Shown here: positions 1 to 10,072 of the stretch, one piece after another
Layout of the letters: the number at the start of each line of letters is the position of its first letter
Position numbering within the stretch: position 1 is the stretch's first letter
Assembly (NCBI GenBank): GCA_947579605.1
Contig: OX388306.1
Location: forward strand, 682,001 to 746,000
DNA length: 64,000 bases
Origin: Athripsodes cinereus
Taxonomy: Eukaryota > Arthropoda > Insecta > Trichoptera > Leptoceridae
Direction: 5' to 3'
The notes under the pieces: generated by a model
Databases searched by the model: none
Told to the model about the DNA's origin: nothing
The model's input: only the letters and a program-made list of their open reading frames with translations
Program-made: the position numbers and the translations under genes

Positions 1-950
1 AATGTGTTAGATTGAAAGTACATAGTTCGGTTAGGTATTTGGGTGTGCTGGTTGATTCGGAATTAAAATGGAGAGATCAATTGTTTATGACTGTAGAGAG
101 ATTGAGAAAGATATTTTATGTCTTTTATCGTCTCAGAAGTTTTCTATGTACGAATGTGTTAAAAATGGTTTACTATGCTCTTGCGCAGTCGGTTATGCAG
201 TATGGAATAATAGGATGGGGAGGAATATATTCTACCAGCTTGAAGCCACTTTACATCATACAGCGAAAAATTATTAAGATTATATTGCATAAGCCGAGTG
301 ATTACCCATCTGACCAACTGTTTTCTGACTTTGGAGTATTAAGATTGGACACAATATATAGGAGACAAGCTGTACTGCGTATTTGTAAGGAATATATAAC
401 TGATCCGATCCACCCGGTGGAGTGCATTAGCACATTGCCTCGTTTAGGTGGTCTTATAAAAATACCAAAAAAAAACACAACGTTTGCGCAAAACCACTAC
501 TCCTACCTAGGAGTGAAGTGGTATAATGCTTTGCCGGTGGATTGCAAGGATCTAGCAAATATTGGTATAGCTAAGTTTAAGTTAGCTTTAAAAAAGTTAA
601 TGAAGTAGATTTTTCTTCTCTTTGGGCATAGATTGTTGATTGAAGGTGTACCTTATTGTTATTTAATTTGTACTAACATGTTTATTTTTGTACGATGTGT
701 TTTTCTTTTTCTTTTCAAGTTTATGGAAAGTTTCAGGATTTATTTTGGTAATGTTTTTGAAATTGTTTTCTTTTTATTTACTTTTGTATTGTTTTGTAAT
801 ATTGTAACAATGTAGCTCACTTCAAAACACGAGATTTTCTCTTTTTGAAGTTGAGTCATTAAAAAATAATGTTTTATTTATATGAATTTGTTAACTATGT
901 AAACATGTTATAAAAAAAAATTATAAATAAATAAATAAATAAATAAAAAT
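1..950 (+). mobile_element. 3' end of a non-LTR retrotransposon (RT C-terminal part, 3'UTR, tail)
   Basis: An open frame at 12-608 (198 residues) encodes the C-terminal part of a LINE reverse-transcriptase protein. It opens with the thumb motif VRYLGVLVDSELKW and later has the WYNALPVD block seen near the end of jockey/CR1-group ORF2 proteins. The endonuclease and the RT palm (YADD) lie upstream of the window. After the stop there is about 300 bp of AT-rich 3'UTR, then a run of (AAAT)n units at 924-948 that looks like the tail. The 3'UTR segment around 812-890 recurs on the minus strand at 49235-49330, so this is a repeat family and not a host gene. The frame is uninterrupted over the visible part; the copy runs off the window edge, so its full length is unknown. 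Confidence 0.85.
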
Positions 951-1064
951 TACTTTATATGTTTTTTATTTATTTATTCCAAAACAGTAAATACTAACAA
1001 ACAAAAGAACAACATTACGGAATATATTGTCCCACTAGACTAATGTCTCTTCTGGGGCAATCTA

Positions 1065-1338
1065 TACCATCACGGCAAGTGGGATCAAGCCAACAGACCA
1101 GCCGCGTGTAATAAATATGCAAGCCATCCTCTCCGTACCAACATAAAAAAATAAACCATTCAGGATGTGTGGTTTACCTCAGCGCTGGACTTAAGTAGTA
1201 ACATATCATTTTACGAACACCTGCCTTCCACGGTGTGGTGCTCCAGCAGCACCTACATAGGTACTATAATAACAAGACACTCGAAAATTTGCGAAAAAGG
1301 TGAGTGACCAATACTTTGTTGGGTGCTCCACGGTTAAA
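1065..1338 (-). repeat. SINE-like repeat family A, minus-strand copy
   Basis: A degraded copy of a roughly 250-bp repeat that occurs more than a dozen times here. Landmarks in the forward sense of the family are: a GGAGCACCC head, CCCACTCTTTTC, GTGTCCTGTAAAAG, TTCGAAAAAATAAAGAC, CAGCGATGAGGTTTGCC, a TTATTACATGCAGCTGGTC block, and the tail CCCCACTTGTGGGATATGCCGTGAT followed by TAGTAG repeats. This copy carries the reverse complement of these blocks with several small changes and a short insertion around 1225-1270. No RNA polymerase III boxes were identified, so the SINE label is inferred from length and copy number. Confidence 0.65.
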
Positions 1339-1571
1339 AATAGTATTAACTTAAAAAAAACATATGATAAAAATAAAATCAATAATCTAAAGCAATTTGG
1401 AAAAAAAAGGGAAAATAAGAAAATATTCACAAAGTGAGCATATATACAAACATACACACATATAGGTATATAAAAAGGGAGAGACCGAGAAAAAAAAGAT
1501 ACAAACATACATGCATAAAAGGAAAGGAATAGGGGGAAAAGGGGGGGGGGGGGCGTTAGGAGTGATGGGTT

Positions 1572-1998
1572 TCATGTTTCAGAGGCTGTGTTTGTGTTTG
1601 TGGAAATCATTGTCTCCTTAACGGCTCGCTTGAAAGACGTCAGACTTTGAGTCAGTCTAAATTTTGAAGGGAGATTATTCCAGCAACGAACACCCTGAAC
1701 TGCAAAAGATTTTGAGATGAAAGTTGTACCATGAGCCGGGGTTGACAGGATGCGCTGGTTATTCGACCTCAGAGGTAAACCGTGACTCGCCAAGTATTCA
1801 AAAGCCTCCTTAATATAGTACGGGGTTGATCCTGCGTACAGAGCATTGTGGACAAATGTGAGTAGATGGAGCTCACGTCTTTGTCGTACAGTAAGCCATT
1901 TCATGGTATTACGATATTCAGAAATGTGGTCAGTTTTTCTTAAATTAAAAATAAACCTTATGCCAACATTCTGAAGTCGATCAAGTTTGTTAATTAGA
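1572..1998 (-). pseudogene. LINE ORF2 C-terminal fragment (minus strand)
   Basis: The minus-strand reading frame encodes a stretch typical of the extreme C-terminus of CR1/jockey-group reverse transcriptases: LDRLQNVGIRFIFNLRKTDH, then LHLLTFVHNALYAG, then the conserved CWNNLPSKFR block, ending in SFKRAVKE. The part from 1572 to 1904 has a Met start, but the homologous frame continues upstream to about 1998, so that Met is internal. The remainder of the element is missing. A related CWNNLP terminus is at 47818-47917 on the plus strand. A G-run (1542-1553) sits just beyond its 3' end. Confidence 0.8.
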
Positions 1999-2469
1999 TC
2001 CTACTATTTATTTTTTCGTCCTTTTGTAGTTTCTTTCGGGAGTACAGGGCAAAGACTAACATATTTTATTCAAAACGAATCTAAGTCAAATGAAACACCT
2101 CATTCCGAGACATTCCTAACGCTCTGATATCGTTGTTATGGAAACGATGTATTGCAATTGCAAAAGAGGATAATTCGTCTAAACTGTGAGGAATCTTCTA
2201 TTTTAAAGAACGATGGTTTTATTGTCTCAGTTTCATAGTGTATTCTCAGTAAAACATGAACCGGCCAGTACCATAATCTCTCCTGTATTATAGACGCTGC
2301 AGATCTTTGCTAAGTTCGCTGGTGCACAACAGCATTTGTGACATGTTCACGCCAACTGACATCTAATATCCTTCTAATATACTAATCACCTACAATACCT
2401 AGTATTATGGCAACATTCTTCGCTATTCGTAAATAATCTGATATAAACCAGAATAGATTGAAAGATAAT

Positions 2470-2965
2470 AATCAGTGTGACCAGATTTGGTAGTTTCCTA
2501 CTTTTTGGTAGTTTTTGAGGCATAGGCAAGAATGTTTAGTAGTTTTTGTATTGGTAGATTAGGTAGGTAATTGGTAGATAAATTATAGGATACTTGGAAA
2601 AAGTACCCGATACTTACTGATTCGAAAATAATTGTCGGTACAAATACCGAGTACACTGTAGAAAAAGGTATTGCGAGAAAATATTGTTGAAGAAAACCGA
2701 AGAGTTTTTGAAATACTTCAAATTCCTATACCATTTTGAAAATTCGGCGACGGGGGGGGGGGGGTAGAAATTTAAGCGAGTAACTTTCTTCAGTCGGTAT
2801 GAAAGTATTCGGAAAGTAAACAACAGTCGGTACAAATAAAATATTGTTTGAGAAAACCGAGGAGTTTTTGAAATACTTCAAATTCCTTTACCATTTTAAG
2901 AAATTAGTAGTTTTTGACTTCCCCATTTAGTAGATAGTTTTTGAAAATAAAATCTGGTCACACTG
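2470..2965. mobile_element. Non-autonomous hAT-type MITE (family H1, CAGTGTGACCAGATTT ends)
   Basis: Terminal inverted repeats CAGTGTGACCAGATTT (2473) and AAATCTGGTCACACTG (ending 2965) bound a roughly 490-bp element with no transposase. The sequence aagataat occurs at 2462-2469 and again at 2966-2973, an 8-bp target-site duplication; three extra bases (aat) lie between the left duplication and the TIR. CAG-type ends with 8-bp duplications are the hAT pattern (established). The interior is rich in GTAGTTTTT motifs, contains a poly-G run at about 2752-2763, and has two partly repeated copies of a module reading gaaaaccgaggagtttttga. A second copy is at 5978-6539. The ORF at 2614-2835 is a shadow of this repeat. 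Confidence 0.85.
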
Positions 2966-3021
2966 AAGATAATCTTAGAAAGAAAAGCAATTTCAACACA
3001 CAACGACGATTCCTTTCACAG

Positions 3022-3615
3022 TGTCGGTGTTAAGGTAATAGAATTCCGTACATGATGAAATTAATAAACAAATGTTTTTCTAATGCATGTTTTTTATTTG
3101 CGGCGTACAGACAGCTGGATGCGAACGCCAATCATCAAGCAAAAATCTTAAATCTTTTGGCGACAATTCGGAGCATTCTCCGAAGAAATATTCGAATGAA
3201 TGCCTTCGTTACCCGTCCATGGGACGAAACGAAGGCATTTATCAAAGATTTAAGATTTTTGTTTAATGATTGACTTTCGCATCCAGCTGTCTGTACGCCG
3301 CCATTGAGAGAGACGTCTTTCGTCTTATAAGGACATTGTCAATCCTGACTGGCAAGATTGACAATGTTCTTATTAGAGTGCGTCCAGATAGTAGGATGCG
3401 AACGTCAATCAATCATCAATCTTCAACGATTCGGAGCATTCTCCGAAGAAATATTCGAATGAATGCGTTTGTTTCCCGTCCTTATACGAGTTATGAAGGC
3501 ATTCATTCAAATATTTCTTCGGAGAATGCTCCGAATCGTAGAAGATTGATGATTGATTGACGTTCGCATCCTACTATCTGGACGCTACCTTAGACGAAAG
3601 ATATTGTTTTTTTAT
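3022..3615. repeat. Composite foldback element with two long hairpins
   Basis: Two large palindromes lie side by side. The first has arms starting GGCGTACAGACAGCTGGATG (about 3099) and returning as CATCCAGCTGTCTGTACGCC (ending about 3301). The second starts GCGTCCAGATAGTAGGATGC (about 3380) and returns as GCATCCTACTATCTGGACGC (ending about 3586). Both contain the block TTCGGAGCATTCTCCGAAG, itself palindromic. Between them is a third short hairpin in gacattgtcaatc/gattgacaatgt. The left flank TGTCGGTGTTAAGGTAATAGAATTCCG (3022-3048) matches heads of related repeats near 51953, 60721 and 38537. Reading frames at 3052-3560 come from the palindromes and are not genes. Confidence 0.75.
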
Positions 3616-3720
3616 TTCATTCTTCATAACGATGATTTCGTATTTTGCGACGATAACTGCAATTTGAGGCAAAGAACGAAACTATTTATTTATTCACCTA
3701 CAAGTTAAAAAGTCTTAGGA

Positions 3721-4104
3721 ATGTTTGAGTTGAAAGTAACACAGGTGGTGCCTCCGAGTCTAGACGCCCTTGCAGGCGACCTACAGAGTTACCTAACTAC
3801 TACTACCGCTTATGCAAACGCAGGTTTTTCTTTTGTGTCATCACCGGGATCATTATTTATATTATTATTTGACGGTACTAAAGACAATGAAAAGACACTT
3901 TCAGTAACAATTCGTGTCGGCATTACACATATCTACGTACACAATCATCGTACAAATTGTTTACTGGCAATTTCACAACAAATTGCAGAAATCAACATAA
4001 TGTGTACGTCATTGCTAAAAATAAATCATATTTCACCTCACAACGTTCATATTTTTCTTTCAGACAGTTTATGTTGTCAATCATCCTATAGGTCTTCACT
4101 TTAG
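3721..4104 (+). other. Unrecognised 127-residue open frame
   Basis: A Met-started frame of 127 codons. Its first third (ELKVTQVVPPSLDALAGD, then LQSYLTTTTAYANAG) looks protein-like, with few low-complexity runs; the rest is less convincing and ends among AT-rich sequence. No family was recognised, and no splice sites or polyadenylation signal define it. It could be a relic of a LINE ORF or a chance frame. It lies between a foldback element and LINE/SINE remnants on the strand opposite the carrier gene. Confidence that it encodes a functional protein is low. Confidence 0.15.
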
Positions 4105-4189
4105 AACATAAGGATGAACATTTAATATATCTCTAATTATTGTTCTATTTGTAAGTTCTTTGTACCTTTTGATTTAAGTATACTATACT

Positions 4190-4790
4190 ACTATACCCTC
4201 ACGCCGTGTCCCAAGTGGGGTAGGCAGAGAGAACGGAACACCATATAGATATATCCTTACATACTTCTTTCGCTTCCTCTACATTCATCCAGTTTCTCAT
4301 ACGCAGTGGCGTAGCTAGGGTCATCTGCGCCCGGGGACAAAATCTGCGCCCCTTCTCAGAGTCCCCAATTTTTTTTTGAAAATTTCGGTTTATATGGTTC
4401 ATTTTTGAAGCATGAAGCATTATGAAGAATAATATTTGAACCCGAACTGATCTTTGTTAAAAAGAAAACGCCATGAGCAGTCCTGCATTGTGGATGTGTC
4501 ATTTTCTTTATGAGTATAATGGTGCCCCTTAATGGGGGCGCCAAAATCGTGTATGCCAACAGCCAACTGGTTTGAAATGAAGATATTTGTGGAGCTCCAA
4601 AATTTAATCTTGCAAACGTATTTGGGATACATTAGTTTACATCAAAATAAAATTTAAAAAAAATAGCTTCAATACCTACTCATTTTGGCGCCCCCTAATG
4701 TAGCGCCCGGGGACGTATGTCCCCCCCTGCCCCCCCTAGCTACGCCACTGCTCATACGTGCACGCCAATTTCTCTAACAGGTAGGTGTTC
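4190..4790 (-). mobile_element. LINE family W 3' fragment (minus), split by a hAT MITE
   Basis: The segments 4190-4303 and 4751-4790 are the reverse complement of the 3' end of a LINE family repeated throughout the window. Hallmarks read forward are CCTCACGCCGTGTCCCA, GGGGTAGGCAGAGAGAACGG, and ATTCATCCAGTTTCTCA. In better copies (62371-62577, 42608-42961) this region follows a protein stretch containing RWFGHVE, here used to name family W. The copy is interrupted at 4304 by a MITE that duplicated 8 bp of it. Confidence 0.75.
4304..4750. mobile_element. Non-autonomous hAT-type MITE (family H3, CAGTGGCGTAGCTAGGG ends)
   Basis: A 447-bp element with inverted ends CAGTGGCGTAGCTAGGG and CCCTAGCTACGCCACTG. 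It is flanked by a perfect 8-bp duplication ctcatacg (4296-4303 and 4751-4758). Ends and duplication length are the hAT pattern. There is no transposase; the minus-strand frames at 4356-4632 are spurious. GCGCCCGGGGAC motifs near both ends extend the inverted similarity. The insertion target is a LINE family W copy, so this MITE is younger than that LINE fragment. Confidence 0.92.
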
Positions 4791-4957
4791 GAAAAAATAA
4801 CAACATTTTACATCACAAACCCAGTGATGAGATTTACCACCCATCCTGAAAGTTTTTTTTTTGTTGGTTCGGAGCAGACAACTTGCATGTCTGTTACATG
4901 CGGCTGATCTGCTGGCTACCCCATACGTGGGATATGCCGTGATGTTGTAGTACTTTT
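4781..4957 (+). repeat. SINE-like repeat family A, plus copy (5'-truncated)
   Basis: Starts at the TTCGAAAAAATAA block and runs through CAGTGATGAGATTTACC, a widened poly-T stretch, the TTACATGCGGCTGATCTGC block and GGGATATGCCGTGATG, ending in gttgtagtac. The head of the family is missing. Confidence 0.65.
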
Positions 4958-5101
4958 AGTATTTATTTTGATTTTTTCTGGTTGACTGGAAGAAAGTGCT
5001 TATGCGAAGTCCACGAACAGATAAGATTTTGGTTATAAATATCAACAGACGCACAAATAAATGTTAAATAGGTACTAATCAATGACATATTTCAAACTTA
5101 C

Positions 5102-5328
5102 CTTCTTGTAAATCTCGAAAGACGTGAACTGTGTGGCGGCATATGGGAATATCCTGACCATCTGAGCGCCGTTCCCCTTGTAGAGAGCGAAGACAGACTC
5201 GTTTCGGACGATGGCAGCGAGACCTTGCGGCACTCGCATGTTGCGGTAGTTGGAGTGGTGAGCTTGTAGGAGGATCTTCAGACGATCTAGAGGTGCTACG
5301 GTTGTCTTTGAGCACATCCCTGCGATAC
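5102..5328 (-). CDS. SLC25A16: Mitochondrial carrier (SLC25A16-type), coding exon 2
   Basis: A 227-nt exon with good borders: on the minus strand it is preceded by a pyrimidine tract and TTTTCCAG and followed by GTAAGTTTG. It starts with two bases completing a Gly codon (GGT with exon 1) and ends in phase 0 after Lys-Lys. It encodes IAGMCSKTTVAPLDRLKIL, which contains the mitochondrial-carrier signature PxDxxK, then LLQAHHSNYR, ALYKGNGAQMVRIFPYAATQ and FEIYKK. This is the first carrier repeat: TM helix 1, the matrix helix and TM helix 2. KTTVAPLDR, LLQAH and LYKGNGAQM point to SLC25A16 (Graves disease carrier homologue) more than SLC25A42 or other carriers. SLC25A16/42-type proteins sit in the inner mitochondrial membrane and are linked to CoA transport (family knowledge). 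Repeats 2 and 3 were not found at 1-5101, so they probably lie outside the window. Confidence 0.9.
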
Positions 5329-5699
5329 CTGGAAAAGAAATATGATGAATATCGATGTTGTTTTTGCATTTGGTTCTCGCATGTTTGTTTAGAGTTAGAC
5401 GAAATTACTATCAAAAATGTTTGTGCATGATTGCTATTAACCATATTATTATCTCTCACTTTTTTAATTTTAATTTACACAATATCATGTAAAAATGGAG
5501 TTGTTTCGCTTTAATAAAAAATTGACATATTTGTTTAATAAATGGATACAACACGTATTCACGATGGGTGAATATGTCATCAAAAAGAGTACCTATAGCA
5601 AAGACCACAACACTACATTTATATTTATGTCGCTTTGGCCAAAATTTTACATAGTGTGTGGTTTCGCTCTCTTAGATTAGTAAGTAAATTCAACACATG

Positions 5700-5812
5700 A
5701 AACTATCAAATAAGTCTTAGAAAAGACAAAGTCACCTTATTTGGTAGTGCCTTGGACGAGACAATACCAAAAACAATTAAGGGTGCGCTATAGCGCCAGA
5801 ATATTTCGCTAA
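5700..5812 (-). repeat. Degraded copy of repeat D (tRNA-like SINE)
   Basis: Shares cttagaaaagacaaagtcaccttatttggtagtgccttgg with 48370-48410, where the copy is better preserved and has a GGTTCAAGTCC B-box on the minus strand. Here the B-box region is decayed. Confidence 0.45.
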
Positions 5813-5977
5813 TGGGTTGTACTACAGATTTCTCCCTCCGCGTGGTTTTCATCTTGCCTTTCCCCGCTACGAATAAATGAAACGGTGTAGTTATAATTCA
5901 ATAATGTATCCTTAGAAAAATGCGATACGTTCATCCCGCTCGACATTCAACTCCATACTAACATTTTTAGACACACC

Positions 5978-6539
5978 CAGTGTGACCAGATTTTATTTTC
6001 AAAAACTACTAAATGGGGAAGTCAAAAACTACCAAAAACTACTAAATTCTTAAAATGGTATAGGAATTTGAAGTATTTCAAGAACTCCTCGGTTTTGTTA
6101 AACAATATTTTATCACAGTACCTTTTTACCGGGTATTTGTACCGACTGTTGTTACTTTTCGGGTACTTTGTAACTCGCTTAAATTTCTACCCCCCCGTCG
6201 TCGTCGAATTTTCAAAATGGTATAGGAATTTGAAGTATTTCAAAAACTCCTCGGTTTTCTTCAACAATATTTTCTCGCAGTACCTTTTTCTTCAATGAAC
6301 TCGGTACTTGTACCGACAATTATTTTTGAATCAGTAAGATTTGGGTACTTTTCCCAAGTACCGATAATTTATCTACCAATTACCGACTGGATACAAAAAT
6401 TACCAAAAAACTACCAAAAACTACTAAAAAACTACAAAAACTACTAAAAACTACCAAAGAAATAAAAACTACTAAACATTCTTGCCAATGCCTCAAAAAC
6501 TACCAAAAAAGTAGGAAACTACCAAATCTGGTCACACTG
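5978..6539. mobile_element. Non-autonomous hAT-type MITE (family H1, second copy)
   Basis: A 562-bp element with ends CAGTGTGACCAGATTT and AAATCTGGTCACACTG and a perfect 8-bp duplication gacacacc (5970-5977 and 6540-6547). It is the same family as 2470-2965 in the opposite orientation: the CTACTAAA-rich end is now to the right. The interior has two copies of the module aatttgaagtatttcaa...ctcctcggtttt, of which the second is followed by TTCTTCAACAATATTTT. No transposase; the frame at 6068-6298 is an artefact of the repeats. Confidence 0.93.
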
Positions 6540-6547
6540 GACACACC

Positions 6548-7250
6548 TCTTGTGGTAGTGGTGGGTTGGGTTAAAAATTAGTGAATTGTATGGAAATTTC
6601 GGTAGGCGGAAGTGATTTAATTTTTAAAAACACATTTTTAGATATTTATAAAAGAAAAATGCTGAAACTAGAGTTAGGTTTTCAATGATACGTGAGATAT
6701 TTATACATGAAATTATTCAAAGAATAAAATAAATCTCTGTGACAAAGAAAACTTGAGATCTGATGCGTATAAATATTAATTAGGCTTATTTTCTATATTC
6801 TTTTCTGAAAAACTGTTATGACTTATTAAAACGCCTTCTCAATGATAAGGTAGATAAAATATTGAACTATATTATATATATTTTTTATGAACACACCATG
6901 AAAGGTATACGTATTTTAGTAGCTGAAAAACATCGAAAAAACGTCAAAATTGAGGAGCGCAGTCTTAATTAACAAATTCTCTCTTGTAAACCACAGTTTA
7001 TTGTGGCACGAGAATAAATAAATAACAATTACATATTATCAATATAAAATTAATTTGGAAGTTGCCATTTTCTGCAAACACTAATTGAATTACACAAAAC
7101 ATTAATTTAAATGGATTTAGTAATAATATTAAGTAGACAATTAAAAAAAAATACTGTTATGCGGTAAATTAAATTCGCGATTAATGTGCGAGAAGACCAC
7201 ATTATAAAATTAAATGCCTACATACTAACTTGTCAACCATGACTCGTGAT
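6548..7250. other. AT-rich intronic sequence, nothing recognised
   Basis: About 700 bp within intron 1. No open frame, tandem repeat or TE end was recognised beyond scattered poly-A/T runs. Confidence 0.5.
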
Positions 7251-7685
7251 TAGTTTTGTGGAATTCTCAAGAAATAATTTTTGGAGACATTTACCGAGAA
7301 AATTTCACGAAGTAGAGATTTTTCCGAGATTTTTTTTTATTTTTTATTTAACATAATAATAAATACTTTATTCAATCAATGTACAAATGTTGAGACAATT
7401 TATCACCAATTAATTATGGAAACAAAAAAATGTTAGGTACCTTCATAGAAAAAAGTGCTAATAACTGATGTAAAATCTTGATGTTTGACACCCCACATGC
7501 CCATATTTAAGTTAAAAAAAAATTGTAGGTACGTACATGGAAAAAAGTGTTTTTCTGATTTGGGCCTTACTCAGCCCCACAAATTTTGGATCAATCGGGT
7601 TGGCTGCGAAAAGTACCTACTGTGCGAAAGATCATAATACCACTATGAAAAATTATGGAGAGAAATTTCTCTTCTCACATCACTA
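7251..7685. mobile_element. Non-autonomous hAT-type MITE (family H6, TAGTGNTGTGGAATTCTC ends)
   Basis: A 435-bp element beginning TAGTTTTGTGGAATTCTC and ending TTCTCTTCTCACATCACTA, flanked by a perfect 8-bp duplication ctcgtgat (7243-7250 and 7686-7693). A sister copy is at 53822-54312. The interior contains the conserved strings GACACCCCACATGCCCATATT and CAGCCCCACAAATTTTGGATC. No transposase. The 8-bp duplication supports hAT or a related superfamily. Confidence 0.92.
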
Positions 7686-7729
7686 CTCGTGATACGAGTG
7701 GGAAACATCATCTATAAATATCTAATTAC

Positions 7730-7860
7730 AATTTTGTAAATGTACATAAATTGATAACAATACAAACAATTTCATAAAGAAATACATTCAAATTAAATAC
7801 AATCAATACGAGGAGGGCGAGTCCCTCTCACTACCAAATTATATTGAAGAGCCCTGGAAT
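7730..7860 (-). repeat. LINE family T 3'UTR fragment
   Basis: Related to the block at 37960-38095 (aagaaatacattcaaattaaatacaat...gagggcgagtc). In other copies this block ends with TTCCAACTAACCC on the plus strand. It marks the 3' end of a minus-strand LINE whose coding part is gone. Confidence 0.5.
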
Positions 7861-8361
7861 CATTCTTTATTATGTACAATGAATAAGCAAAAAAAATATG
7901 ATTTTTGGTGAAATATTTTTTTAATTACCGCTTACCGTTTGCATTTGTTTGTACAAGGATATCGGCAGTTTAAGGACGCGTAACAAACTCTATGAAGTTG
8001 TTACTAATATTATTTTATTCACAAACATCATTACAATAATAAATATGGACGCATGAAATGATAGCACCTATTTCAATTTTCCAATTGGAAATTGTGATCA
8101 AGAAATAAAATTAAAGTTTGGGAATAAAATACACGTCGAATAAGTGACTTCAGAAAAAATATTATTCCACTTCATAAAACCAAGCATTCTTTATAATTTC
8201 CACATAAAATATAAATTCTTCTCTAACCAGGCGATTTTTTTATAAATTCAATTCTTCATATTCCCGTACGGACACACTGGTAGCCAGAGGGTTAAAGCAA
8301 AGTCACGATCTCTTCCAACTAAACCAAAAATGCAATCTAAAAATATTAAAAAAAACGATAA

Positions 8362-8446
8362 ACGTGCCTTTTACAGGGCACCTACTCAAAAATTTGCAGA
8401 GATCGGTGGGAGACTAATTTTGGAAATTCTACGGGTAAGTACCTAT
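8362..8446 (-). repeat. SINE-like repeat family A, minus-strand head fragment
   Basis: Reads gccttttacagggcacctactcaaaaa...gtgggagactaattttggaaattctacggg. This corresponds to the reverse complement of the family head (GTGTCCTGTAAAAG, CCCACTCTTTTC). It imitates an exon, with ttttacag on its left and GTAAGTACC on its right, but the repeat explains it. Confidence 0.6.
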
Positions 8447-8714
8447 TGCGAATGTCCAGCGATATCTAGCGGTAAAATAATTAAAAGTTAACCGGTCAGA
8501 AGAAGATAAAAAGGTTGAAGACCACTGCACAAACATAATTACATCTTATTGTACTTTATTCTCGCTATGTACATAATATATAATATGTACGTATGTCTTT
8601 GTGTGTCTATGCATGTAAAAAGAAAGTGCGAATTCAAGTAAAGTAATCAAAATGATATTACTTATAATAATCGGTATTATAATCGACTTATAATAATCGA
8701 TTAAAATAATCGAC

Positions 8715-9316
8715 TTGCTCCGATACTATCGAATAGTCGCGGTGTTCTTAACTATCGATATAATCGAATCGTACATCGATATATCGCCCATAATATCGCC
8801 CATAATTCAGTCCGTTTTTAATGCGGCTGCACGTTTCATTTATCAACTGAATCGCTCTTCACACATATCCGCCACCCTTCAATCTCTTCACTGGCTCAGA
8901 TGTCCGGAGAGAGTTGAATTTAAAGTGTGTTTGACAGTATTTAAGGCACTTCATGCTATGGCCCCAGAATATATCATGGAACTCTGTGGTAGACAGGCGT
9001 TAAGTCATAGACAGACAACACTTAGGTCTTGTCAAGATATAACAACTAAATTGGAGGTGACCAGTACTGTATCGAAACCAGTGTACGTGGAGCGTGCTTT
9101 TGCAATATCTGCACCTGTAGTCTGGAACAGGCTTCCACAAACGATCAGAGAAACGCAGGATATATCTCGTTTCAAGAACCAACTGAAAACTTATCTATTC
9201 AAGAAATCTCACGGAATAATTCAAGCACAACCTTAGTTAGCAAAGAGCGCCCTTGAGGTGGATTTTTTTCACAAAACGGCGCTTTACAAATCATCCAAAT
9301 AATAATAATAATAATA
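8715..9316 (+). pseudogene. CR1/L2-like LINE ORF2 C-terminus and 3' end
   Basis: The frame from about 8805 to 9236 encodes NAAARFIYQLNRSSHI, then LHWLRCPERVEFKVCLTVFK, ALHAMAPEYI, and AFAISAPVVWNRLPQTIR, ending KTYLFKKSHG. This order is characteristic of the C-terminus of CR1/L2-type reverse transcriptases. The 90 bases upstream inside the same frame are AT-rich junction sequence. After the stop come GCGCCCTTGAGGTGG and ACGGCGCTTTAC, then an (AAT)n tail at 9297-9316. The same 3' signature occurs at 33190-33280, 50280-50360 (plus) and 45060-45120 (minus), so this is a small family of 5'-truncated copies. Confidence 0.85.
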
Positions 9317-9469
9317 ACTAGTTATGGCGTCATAATAAGCAGTTTATTCAAGTAATGTCAAAACATTTAAAAATTTCATATAATTACCCCATTTTGAATA
9401 TATTATGTAATGAGGAAATATTAACAGTAAATTAAATTAAGTAAAGCAAATAAAAACCGTGGGGCATCC

Positions 9470-9860
9470 GACATCCATTTTATGCAGCTGGTCTGCTGGC
9501 TGTCCCGCTAGTAGGATATGCTGTGATGCTATAGTAGTATAATAGTATAATAGCATCCGGCAAAGAATAAATCTAGCACTCTTTTTGAGCGTCCTGTTAA
9601 AGTCAGGTGTTCGATAAAGAGACATTTTACACCTGAAATTCAGCATTCAGGTGTGACAACTATCCTGAATGTCTTAATTTTTTTATTGGCATAGACAGGA
9701 CAAACATAATTACATGTGGCCGGTCTGCTGGCTATCCCACTTGTGGGACAGATTGCCCTTTCTGAGCTAATAAAAAATAAGATATACAGGATGGATAGCA
9801 TCCATCATCGCTGAATTGTAGATTCCATCCATGTAGAATCCAGGACTCCCAAGAGTAAAT
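9470..9860 (+). repeat. SINE-like repeat family A cluster
   Basis: A tail fragment at 9485-9550 (TTATGCAGCTGGTCTGCTGG ... ATATGCTGTGATG, then tagtataatag) is followed directly by a fuller copy at 9555-9756 running from CGGCAAAGAATAAATC to CCCACTTGTGGGAC. From about 9770 to 9850 there is a partial inverted copy (ATACAGGATGGATAGC...CATCGCTGAATTG). The adjacency in both orientations resembles the arrangement at 28770-29520. Confidence 0.65.
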
Positions 9861-10072
9861 TAATTATAAAAGTCATAATTTCATATAGTTAAATATATTT
9901 TTATAAATATCTTATATAGTTTAAATACACAAAAAATGTGTATTCAAACCTGGTTTACTGGACATGTCTATAATATGAGGAAAGTGTTATCCCCGATAAA
10001 ACCAATGCTTATTATTCACAAAACATAATTTATATAATGCTGCACTCATACTCAACACAACTGTTGAACTTA

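Noticed and set aside
3052..3560. Two plus-strand ORFs of 73 and 96 codons
   Set aside because: They read through the palindromes of the foldback element and encode mirrored peptides.
4199..4632. Three overlapping minus-strand ORFs
   Set aside because: They cross the border between LINE W and the hAT MITE and have no conserved motif.
8370..8440. Exon-like segment: ttttacag on the left, GTAAGTACC on the right
   Set aside because: It is the reverse complement of the SINE-A head (GTGTCCTGTAAAAG); the frame has no coding similarity.
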